Positions 1 to 5,591 of a stretch of 32,946 nucleotides of DNA are shown here, one piece after another (the stretch's first letter is position 1; each line of letters starts with the position of its first letter). The stretch comes from an uncultured Bacilli bacterium (GTDB taxonomy: Bacteria > Bacillota_I > Bacilli_A > RF39 > UBA660), in contig CANRPK010000013.1 of the NCBI GenBank assembly GCA_947632455.1, positions 1-32,946 on the forward strand, given 5' to 3'. The position numbers and the translations under genes were made by a program. A model generated the notes under the pieces. That model was not told the origin of the DNA and ran no database searches. It worked only from the letters and a program-made list of their open reading frames with translations.

Positions 1-78
1 ACTATCAACTTTTAGTTGCACTTAGATTTTTATATCAATTTTACTTGATAATCTTATTCATATAAATTGTAATTTGTT

Positions 79-222
79 TTACTTTTGTTTTTTATTTTTT
101 CCCTTTTCTTCGTAGTATTCTTCAATTCCTTTTTTTACTGCCCATTTAACTGTAAAATAAACAAATATTAAAATTACAATAAATCTTCCTATTCCAATAC
201 CTAATCCTAGAAAATTGTGCAT
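79..222 (-). CDS. Small single-pass membrane protein, function unknown
   Basis: A 47-residue protein with one hydrophobic segment (about residues 7-30, rich in Gly, Ile, Phe and Val) and a strongly charged Lys/Glu tail, so it is probably a single-pass membrane peptide with the tail in the cytoplasm. The frame stays open 20 codons further upstream, but a strong Shine-Dalgarno (GGAGGAAG, 225-232) sits just before the ATG at 222 and decides the start. It lies downstream of tRNA-Met on the same strand, beyond that gene's terminator. No family is recognised. Confidence 0.55.
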   Translation of the reverse strand: MHNFLGLGIGIGRFIVILIFVYFTVKWAVKKGIEEYYEEKGKNKKQK

Positions 223-286
223 AATCTTCCTCCAATTCTGCAAATTACTATTTGTTTCACTAAATATTATAACATTTTTCATCTAA

Positions 287-312
287 TAAAAAAACTAGAT
301 ACACAATCTAGT
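287..312 (-). terminator. Rho-independent terminator of the tRNA-Met gene
   Basis: On the minus strand a 7-bp stem (ACTAGAT / ATCTAGT, 306-312 with 294-300) and a 5-nt loop are followed by a run of T. It lies 13 bases beyond the CCA end of the tRNA. Confidence 0.8.
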
Positions 313-324
313 AATATTCATTAT

Positions 325-401
325 TGGTAGCGACGGAGGGGATCGAACCCCCGACCTACCGGGTATGAACCGGTCGCTCTAGCCAGCTGAGCTACATCGC
401 C
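325..401 (-). tRNA. tRNA-Met (CAT), elongator type
   Basis: A 77-nt cloverleaf on the minus strand with a 7-bp acceptor stem (GGCGATG with CGTCGCT, two G-T pairs), a D arm, an anticodon loop TTCATAC with anticodon CAT, a five-pair T stem with loop TTCGATC, discriminator A and an encoded CCA. The first acceptor pair is G-T rather than the unpaired C-A of initiator tRNA. The body closely resembles the Bacillus elongator tRNA-Met as I remember it. A tRNA-Ile with a modified CAT anticodon is the main alternative and is less likely on overall sequence. Confidence 0.95.
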
Positions 402-422
402 ATATATTTCTTGCGCATTAAT

Positions 423-451
423 AATATATCAAACTCCATTATTAAAGTCAA
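423..451 (-). promoter_or_regulatory. SigA-type promoter of tRNA-Met
   Basis: On the minus strand TTGACT (446-451) and TATATT (423-428) are separated by 17 bases, ending about 21 bases upstream of the mature tRNA 5' end. Confidence 0.8.
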
Positions 452-472
452 TATTTTTATGATAATTTTAGA

Positions 473-1171
473 CTAGGTTGCCCAACTATCCCCTGTCTTA
501 TAATCTATTTTAACTCCTGGTTCTACATTATAAATATAAACATGAAAACTTAAACTTTTACCTTGATCTTCAAAAGATGAAGCTTCTAATTCTATGCCAC
601 TAGCAAGAAGATTTGTACCTTCATAAATAGGAGTTACACGATATAAGACATGATTAGTAGTTTCTTTAACATAACTTGCAACTTTATTTTCAAATTCTAA
701 CATAGTTTTAGCATTAGTACTTCTAGTACAGGTTATTAAATTTTTTTCATTAGCATTTTCACCAGTTAATTGATAGCCAATTAAATGACAACGATTATAT
801 AAATATTTACCATCAACAAAATCATATTTAACTGTATGCCAACCACTAGGTTTTACTCCACTTATAGAACCTCTTTCTTCAGTAGGCATAGTTTCAAGAC
901 CTACTTTAGCGTACGCTACTCCAGCCCTATTTAATAAATCTAAGTTACTATATTTTTCTAATTCTGTAATATTATAATCATTAGAAGTAAAACTAGGTTT
1001 ATTATCATTTATATAAACATAGGGATTACCATCATAAGCTGGTATATCTTCTAGTGAAGCATAAGATTCATTAAATACATATAACTCTAAAAAATTATTA
1101 ATATCATCTTTAAAATAAACAAAGATCGCTACTAAAATAATTAAAAATATAGTAAATTTATTTTTTTTCAT
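473..1171 (-). CDS. Membrane-anchored or secreted DNA/RNA non-specific endonuclease (DNA-entry nuclease type)
   Basis: A protein of about 232 residues with an N-terminal hydrophobic signal or anchor (about residues 5-20) and an extracellular beta-beta-alpha-metal nuclease domain. The core motif NRCHLIGYQL carries the presumed catalytic His (about residue 129 from this start), in place of the usual DRGH. The Asn-rich segment NLIT...TRSTN that follows fits metal coordination. The family includes streptococcal EndA and related nucleases that degrade extracellular DNA or act in DNA uptake. The ATG at 1171 is preferred over an in-frame ATG at 1195 because GGGAAG lies just before it, while the earlier codon overlaps a TTGACA-like stretch. 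Cys replaces Gly in the catalytic motif; related proteins with RCH exist, so activity is likely retained. Confidence 0.85.
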   Translation of the reverse strand: MKKNKFTIFLIILVAIFVYFKDDINNFLELYVFNESYASLEDIPAYDGNPYVYINDNKPSFTSNDYNITELEKYSNLDLLNRAGVAYAKVGLETMPTEERGSISGVKPSGWHTVKYDFVDGKYLYNRCHLIGYQLTGENANEKNLITCTRSTNAKTMLEFENKVASYVKETTNHVLYRVTPIYEGTNLLASGIELEASSFEDQGKSLSFHVYIYNVEPGVKIDYKTGDSWAT

Positions 1172-1218
1172 ATACTTCCCTACTTTATATGTCAATTATA
1201 ACATATTTTTTATTAAAG

Positions 1219-1968
1219 TTACTCTATTTTTTTAGAAACAATATTACTTTCTTTTTCAATAAGGCCATTATAAAAACTAGGAACTTTTCCTTCTAACATC
1301 ATAGAAGCTATTAAAGTATTATATTGTAAATCAATAGCTTTATAACGAAATGGAGCAATAATCGCGGTAGATAATTTAAGAGATATAAAGACCTCAACTA
1401 AAGCATTATTTAAACCATAATTAGTTACTTTAGTATCTAAGTTGGTAAGAATACTACCAATAAAATTTATTTTAACTGGTATTTTGGGTCCTAAATTATA
1501 AAAATAAGTATTATTTAGAGTATTACCAAAAGGAATATTTAAAATTACTCCATTAGTTTTATGACTTAGTTTAGGATTATAATAGCTTAAAGATATTTCA
1601 CCAGTTTCAATATTTTTTAAAGTATTTGTTAAATTATTAGAAACGGTATTTAATATGTCATAAGCTTTAGATAAATTAAAATCTATATATAGTATTTCAT
1701 TATTAGCATTTTTATTAATTATTAAAATATTATTTAAAACTTCTTGATTAAAAATATTAGGATTTATATTATTATTAACTAATTCATATGTTACCCTTTT
1801 TATTTCATCAGTACTTATTTTTTCTAAAACATGACTAGCCTTTGAATTAAAATTATAAAGTAAAAAAAATGTAAATATAATAATTAAAATAAGAGTTAAA
1901 ATAAGTATTTTGCCAAATATTTTATTATTATATTTACTTCTACTTTTAGTTTTAAATGTATATTTCAT
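1219..1968 (-). CDS. yunB: Sporulation protein YunB
   Basis: A 249-residue protein matching the YunB family. It has a positively charged N-terminus, one transmembrane helix (about residues 20-41), and the family's most conserved stretch GPKIPVKINFIGSILTNLD followed by KVTNYGLNNALVEV. YunB belongs to the mother-cell SigE regulon in Bacillus; its exact role is unknown and its loss is reported to impair spore formation. Length is close to the Bacillus protein (about 250). Just upstream is a SigE-like promoter so close that the transcript would be almost leaderless, and no Shine-Dalgarno is visible, which is unusual here. It follows the unknown gene at 1984-2871 on the same strand, 15 bases away, so readthrough expression is also possible. 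Confidence 0.9.
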   Translation of the reverse strand: MKYTFKTKSRSKYNNKIFGKILILTLILIIIFTFFLLYNFNSKASHVLEKISTDEIKRVTYELVNNNINPNIFNQEVLNNILIINKNANNEILYIDFNLSKAYDILNTVSNNLTNTLKNIETGEISLSYYNPKLSHKTNGVILNIPFGNTLNNTYFYNLGPKIPVKINFIGSILTNLDTKVTNYGLNNALVEVFISLKLSTAIIAPFRYKAIDLQYNTLIASMMLEGKVPSFYNGLIEKESNIVSKKIE

Positions 1969-1973
1969 ATTAA

Positions 1974-2002
1974 AATATATGCATTAAAATAAACCAATAT
2001 CT
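1974..2002 (-). promoter_or_regulatory. Candidate SigE promoter of yunB
   Basis: On the minus strand AGATATT (1996-2002) and CATATATT (1974-1981) are spaced by 14 bases. This compares with the SigE pattern KMATATT - 14 to 15 - CATACAMT. The expected start of transcription falls at about the ATG of yunB. The promoter overlaps the end of the upstream coding region. Confidence 0.5.
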
Positions 2003-2871
2003 AAAAATTTATTTAAAAAGATTATTAAACCAGCGATTAAAACTAAACTAACTAAAATGATAGTTACATATATTAAAGCACGGCTTGATTTTACTTCTTT
2101 CTTTAAATCATTAAAATCATCAAAATCACTTTGAGTAAAAGATAAAGTGTTAGTTAATTGAGCGGTTTCAGCTTCGGCTTCAGCTTGAGCTTGTTGTTCA
2201 ACTTCTTTTTTAGCTTGGGTTGCTTCCTCTAAAGACATGATTGGAGATGTTTCACCAATACTTTCTTCTTCATGAATACCACCAACAACGACTGTATTTT
2301 CATCCCCTTTTAAATCAGTTAAGATATCTAAAGGATTAAGATCGGCATCATTTGCTTTTGTAGGTGCTATTTCATGCATGGTAATGGTATTTATTAAATC
2401 CATTAATTCAGTATCAGGGGTTTTATTAGAAATATCTTTGGGCTCTTCAGGAATTGCCTCTTCTTCTTTTTTATCTAAATCAAGACTATTTAGGATATCA
2501 AATTGAGTATCACGAATTTTTTTTAGACGTTCTTCAGAATAGTCAACTTCCTTTTCACTTCGAGCTTTCTCTAAAATAGCATTTATATCATATTCTCTTG
2601 TTTCATCCATATCAATATCAGGGGTTTCTTCAGGATCATCAACAATAATGCTACGTCTTTTAGGTTCTTTGTTGTATTTAGTATCTAAAATCTTTTTTAT
2701 TTTTTCAACATCTATTTCTTTAGCATTATTATCAATTACTGTAGCGTTGGAATCTATACGATAATCTTCCACTTCGTAATTATTGATGTTTTCATATAAA
2801 CTTTCATTTTTTTGTTGTCTTAAAGGAGTTTCTGTATTTTCTTTGTAATATTTTTGCATACGTGTTTGCAT
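1984..2871 (-). CDS. Acidic tail-anchored membrane protein, function unknown
   Basis: A 295-residue protein not matched to a known family. The first about 255 residues are hydrophilic, very acidic and low in complexity, with clusters of Glu and Asp, a putative coiled segment around QAKKEVEQQAQAEAEAET, and charged stretches typical of disordered linkers. The end is a single hydrophobic helix (about 20 residues, ALIYVTIILVSLVLIAGLII) followed by a short tail, so it is probably tail-anchored with the body in the cytoplasm. An ATG at 2871 is chosen: AAGGA lies about 10 bases upstream, while the ATG at 2889 has no ribosome-binding site. It is transcribed towards yunB and away from the ferredoxin gene. 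Confidence 0.7.
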   Translation of the reverse strand: MQTRMQKYYKENTETPLRQQKNESLYENINNYEVEDYRIDSNATVIDNNAKEIDVEKIKKILDTKYNKEPKRRSIIVDDPEETPDIDMDETREYDINAILEKARSEKEVDYSEERLKKIRDTQFDILNSLDLDKKEEEAIPEEPKDISNKTPDTELMDLINTITMHEIAPTKANDADLNPLDILTDLKGDENTVVVGGIHEEESIGETSPIMSLEEATQAKKEVEQQAQAEAEAETAQLTNTLSFTQSDFDDFNDLKKEVKSSRALIYVTIILVSLVLIAGLIIFLNKFLDIGLF

Positions 2872-2931
2872 TTTACCACAATCCTTCATATTAATGATAT
2901 CATATTTTTTGAGCTTTTAAAAGTCTTTATC

Positions 2932-2960
2932 TTTCCAATTTAAGAAAGTTTTGTTATAAT
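2932..2960 (+). promoter_or_regulatory. SigA-type promoter of the ferredoxin gene
   Basis: TTTCCA (2932-2937) and a perfect TATAAT (2955-2960) are separated by 17 bases, with AAGGAGAG and the ATG at 2983 following closely. Confidence 0.65.
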
Positions 2961-2982
2961 TTATTTATAAGGAGAGAAAAAT

Positions 2983-3276
2983 ATGAAAAAAATTAATGTT
3001 AATCAAGAAGCTTGTATTGGATGTGGAGCTTGTGTAGCAATAGATCCTGAACATTTTGAATTTAATGATGAAGGATTATCTCATCCAATTAAACAAGAAA
3101 ATTTAGATGCAACTGAACTACATTCAGCAATAGATTCTTGTCCTACTGGCGCTATTAGTATTGAAGATGGCGATGAAGTTTTAGATGGAACTGCAGAAGA
3201 TAAATGTGAATGTGATGATGAGTGCGAATGTGAAGAAGAAGATTGTAAACATTGCTGCCATCATGAAGAAAATTAA
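2983..3276 (+). CDS. 4Fe-4S ferredoxin with a Cys/His-rich C-terminal tail
   Basis: A 97-residue cytoplasmic electron carrier. Residues 1-65 form a Bacillus-type single-cluster ferredoxin: C11-x2-C14-x2-C17 and C53-P are the four expected ligands of one [4Fe-4S] cluster, and the second cluster half has lost its cysteines, as in this subfamily. Residues 75-94 are unusual: seven cysteines (75, 77, 81, 83, 88, 91, 92) and three histidines (90, 93, 94) in an otherwise acidic tail, which looks like an added metal-binding segment. A strong AAGGAGAG precedes the ATG. The gene stands alone on the plus strand and ends at the first copy of the double-hairpin terminator. The electron partner is unknown. 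Confidence 0.9.
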   Translation: MKKINVNQEACIGCGACVAIDPEHFEFNDEGLSHPIKQENLDATELHSAIDSCPTGAISIEDGDEVLDGTAEDKCECDDECECEEEDCKHCCHHEEN

Positions 3277-3290
3277 TATTTGATATCAAA

Positions 3291-3368
3291 AAAGATAGGT
3301 TGCCCTATCTTTTGATAATATATCTTGTCTATACTTGGAATAAGAAAGCAGTATAGACAAGTTTTTTT
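3291..3368. terminator. Bidirectional double-hairpin terminator, copy 1
   Basis: Two hairpins share this gap. The first (AAAGATAGG 3291-3299 with CCTATCTTT 3304-3312) is followed by T when read on the minus strand, so it ends the 504-residue protein gene. The second (11-bp stem, 3324-3334 with 3351-3361, 16-nt loop) is followed by seven T on the plus strand, so it ends ferredoxin transcription. The same 81 bases recur at 5511-5591 with one change, in a loop. Confidence 0.8.
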
Positions 3369-3371
3369 ATG
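3291..3371 (+). repeat. 81-bp direct repeat, copy 1 of 2
   Basis: Identical to 5511-5591 except for C/T at 3303/5523. The spacing of 2220 bases is the period of the tandem module made of surface-protein gene plus regulator gene, so this repeat marks the edge of the duplicated unit. Confidence 0.9.
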
Positions 3372-4881
3372 CATTAGTATTTACTATAAATGGATTGGAT
3401 GATTTACCATTACCTCCACTAAATTCAATATCGGCATTTAGATTTATTACTGGACGCACAGCAGGAAGAGCGCTATTCACGCCCGCAGCGTTGAGGGCGC
3501 CATCATCATGCACACGGAGCACGTAAGCATACTTACCAGTGATATTATAGTGAAACGGAGACATTGTCCAATAGTATTGATTTGTGTATAACCAATAGTT
3601 AGTTCCCACTGTTCCTCCAAAGCCTCCGGCCATTACTACTTCATCACTTGTAATAAGTCCTACTGGGTTTGCAAGTACTTCATTACCTTTGCCTGAACCA
3701 CTTGTTGTAAATAAATCTCTTGCTAAGGCTTTTGGATCTATTTCATCAAAACTATCGAAACCTTCTTCTTCGGTTGGATCTGTTCCGGGCATCTTTACCC
3801 CACATTTTAATGTTGGATATTGATTTTTTCTCCAGCCACCAGCCGGAACTAATCTTGATGCTGGTGCATATCCACTTGCTGACTGTCCTGTACCATCACC
3901 ATTATATCCGCTCCAGTTTCCTTTTACCACTACTCTATCGTTACACCATCCTGTACTTCCATCTAAGTAATCGGTATAATCATTCATTGCTCCTGTTCCA
4001 CTATACCAAGTATCAACAGCTTGAGCTATTGTACTCGGATTAGAGTTTGAATGAGTTTCTTCATAACTTGGATTTGGTTTTTCTTCTGTATGTGCTGTTC
4101 CATAATAATATCCTACATATGTATTGTCATCATTTGGAAATGATTTGTAAGTAACGTTACTTACAGCATTTGTTGTTCCTCCCTCAGTGGTTTGACAATT
4201 TGGTTCTTCACATTGATAAATCAATCTTAATGTTCCATCTCCATTTATTCTGATTATCCTCCATGTGTGATTTGCAAATGTTACCCAGTTATTTACATCT
4301 TCATTATTTCCTCTAAACACATAACTTGTTCCATAATTATCTGGGCTGGTATATAATTTTTCTTTTCCTTCTGGATTTTCAGTATTCTCATCGTATATTC
4401 CAGTAATGGGGCTTGGCATTTCATCTATAGTATATTTACTTTGTTTTGATGTTTCTAATTTACCTAACATTTCTCTTGCTAAACTATCAAAATATATATA
4501 ACACTTTGTTCCTTTTTCTGTTATGTTTCCTACATATATTGCATTATTTTTATATTCTATTTCTACTTCTTCTACCCTTTTACTACCTACTTCACAATAA
4601 CTTTTATTGCTTAGTTTATATCCAGTCGTTGGTATTTTATTTATATTAGTATATTTATAATCTTCACTTACATAATCATCTTTCTCTTGATACATCGCTA
4701 TTATATTTAGATCTGCTTTATTATAATTTATATTCCCACTTGCCAGTTCTATACTTTCTGTATTCCTATATCTTGCTAAACTCGTTATATAGTTTATTAC
4801 TATAAACAATATTGCACATACTATAAAGCCATATATAAATAATTTCTTATCTTTTTCTTTACTTAACCCTTTTAATTTCAT
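3367..4881 (-). CDS. Membrane-anchored surface protein with a DGR-type variable lectin-like C-terminus, copy 1
   Basis: A 504-residue protein with a charged N-terminus, one transmembrane helix (about residues 13-32) and a long extracellular part. A conserved pair of cysteines (SYCEV and GTKCYIYFD) probably forms a disulfide in the stalk. The central region is rich in Gly, Asn, Tyr and Trp. The last about 110 residues resemble the C-type lectin / formylglycine-enzyme-like fold of DGR variable proteins: NYWLYTN, YYWTMSP, a variable stretch, then AVRPVINL and a conserved end GGNGKSSNPF. About 31 codons (3460-3555) show the codon-position bias of adenine-directed diversification against the paralog at 5587. 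The ATG at 4881 follows AAAGGAAAG. The likely role is display of a diversified ligand-binding face; the ligand is unknown. The DGR assignment is inferred from the two-copy comparison. Confidence 0.8.
   Translation of the reverse strand: MKLKGLSKEKDKKLFIYGFIVCAILFIVINYITSLARYRNTESIELASGNINYNKADLNIIAMYQEKDDYVSEDYKYTNINKIPTTGYKLSNKSYCEVGSKRVEEVEIEYKNNAIYVGNITEKGTKCYIYFDSLAREMLGKLETSKQSKYTIDEMPSPITGIYDENTENPEGKEKLYTSPDNYGTSYVFRGNNEDVNNWVTFANHTWRIIRINGDGTLRLIYQCEEPNCQTTEGGTTNAVSNVTYKSFPNDDNTYVGYYYGTAHTEEKPNPSYEETHSNSNPSTIAQAVDTWYSGTGAMNDYTDYLDGSTGWCNDRVVVKGNWSGYNGDGTGQSASGYAPASRLVPAGGWRKNQYPTLKCGVKMPGTDPTEEEGFDSFDEIDPKALARDLFTTSGSGKGNEVLANPVGLITSDEVVMAGGFGGTVGTNYWLYTNQYYWTMSPFHYNITGKYAYVLRVHDDGALNAAGVNSALPAVRPVINLNADIEFSGGNGKSSNPFIVNTNA
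3451..3570 (-). other. Predicted DGR variable region 1
   Basis: The stretch runs in coding direction from TGGACAATGTCTCCG to GTGCGTCCA. Both edges are identical in the paralog, while codons between them differ almost only at positions 1 and 2. Examples, this copy against the other: TTT/GTT, CAC/CGC, CTC/TCC, AAT/CGT, AGC/GGC, GCC/TAC. All fit template codons of the form AAC or AAT whose adenines were replaced. The 80 bases 3461-3540 hold 46 G or C by hand count, far above the surroundings. Confidence 0.75.
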
Positions 4882-4903
4882 ATCTTTCCTTTCCTCAATA
4901 TTA

Positions 4904-4917
4904 TTAGAAATTCCTAA
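4904..4917. promoter_or_regulatory. Candidate operator, copy 1
   Basis: TTAGAAATTCCTAA is an inverted repeat with one mismatched pair, lying about 5-18 bases downstream of the predicted start of transcription of the surface-protein gene. It is conserved at 7133-7146. It is a natural candidate site for the divergent XRE regulator, which could block transcription or elongation there. Confidence 0.55.
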
Positions 4918-4928
4918 TTTATATTTAA

Positions 4929-4957
4929 ATTATAATATTTGTTATTATTAAAGTCAA
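4929..4957 (-). promoter_or_regulatory. SigA promoter of surface-protein gene 1
   Basis: On the minus strand TTGACT (4952-4957), 17 bases, then TATAAT (4929-4934). The whole block from the operator to the -35 box is nearly identical in module 2, while the rest of the intergenic DNA has diverged. Confidence 0.85.
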
Positions 4958-5030
4958 GAAAAAATTAACTATTACCTACCTTTAGTGTTATATTCTTTTT
5001 TTACATGAGAAAATTAATTTGGTGATATAA

Positions 5031-5510
5031 ATGGCTGTTTTTAATTACGCTATAGACTATTCAAGAATAAAAGATATAAGAATTAAAAATAATTTAACTC
5101 AGCAACAAATGGCTAATTTTTTAAATATTCAAAAACCTACTTATACGCAATTTGAAAATATGAAAAGAGAACTATTCCCTATTACTAAATTTAGTGAAAT
5201 TGCCAATTATTTTAATGTCTCAATGGACTATCTTTTAAAGTTATCTGATAATTCAAAAATTGATCTTGATAATAAAACTATTAATGTAAATGAAGTTGGC
5301 AAAAGACTTAAAGAAATTAGGAAAGAAAATAAATTATATCAAGATACTTTAGCTAAAAGTATTGGTTCTAGTGTGGCTTTAATAAGTGAATATGAAAATG
5401 GAAAAAGACTTATTTCTTTAACTTTTGGTTATGCTATATGTAAAAAGTATAATATTTCTATGGATTATTTATATGGTAAAACTAATAAGAATAAATATTT
5501 AAATAAATAA
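5031..5510 (+). CDS. XRE-family regulator with two helix-turn-helix domains, copy 1
   Basis: A 159-residue cytoplasmic DNA-binding protein with two complete HTH_3 (Cro/CI-like) domains in tandem. The first spans about residues 10-70 (SRIKDIRIKNNLTQQQMA...SMDYLLKLS) and the second about residues 88-150 (VGKRLKEIRKENKLYQDTLA...SMDYLYGK). Each has the usual recognition-helix segment followed by the FNVSMDYLL-type end. There is no sensor or dimerisation domain beyond these, so it may bind one long site or two half-sites as a monomer. The start ATG follows GGTGAT. It is divergent from the surface-protein gene, with 149 bases between them holding a promoter and a palindrome, and most probably regulates that gene. 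Repressor is the likeliest role; the signal is unknown. Confidence 0.85.
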   Translation: MAVFNYAIDYSRIKDIRIKNNLTQQQMANFLNIQKPTYTQFENMKRELFPITKFSEIANYFNVSMDYLLKLSDNSKIDLDNKTINVNEVGKRLKEIRKENKLYQDTLAKSIGSSVALISEYENGKRLISLTFGYAICKKYNISMDYLYGKTNKNKYLNK

Positions 5511-5588
5511 AAAGATAGGTTGTCCTATCTTTTGATAATATATCTTGTCTATACTTGGAATAAGAAAGCAGTATAGACAAGTTTTTTT
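5511..5588. terminator. Bidirectional double-hairpin terminator, copy 2
   Basis: Same structure as at 3291-3368. The short hairpin (5511-5519 with 5524-5532) serves the minus-strand gene. The long one (5544-5554 with 5571-5581, then seven T) serves the plus-strand regulator gene ending at 5510. The single base that differs from copy 1 lies in the loop of the short hairpin, so both stems are preserved. Confidence 0.8.
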
Positions 5589-5591
5589 ATG
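5511..5591 (+). repeat. 81-bp direct repeat, copy 2 of 2
   Basis: Matches 3291-3371 with one substitution. It separates module 1 from module 2. After module 2 the terminator is a different sequence, so the repeat marks one edge of each module only. Confidence 0.9.

Noticed and set aside
1-78. Short complementary stretch CAACTTTTAGTTG at the start of the window
   Set aside because: The stem is only five pairs, has no T tail and has no gene context in view.
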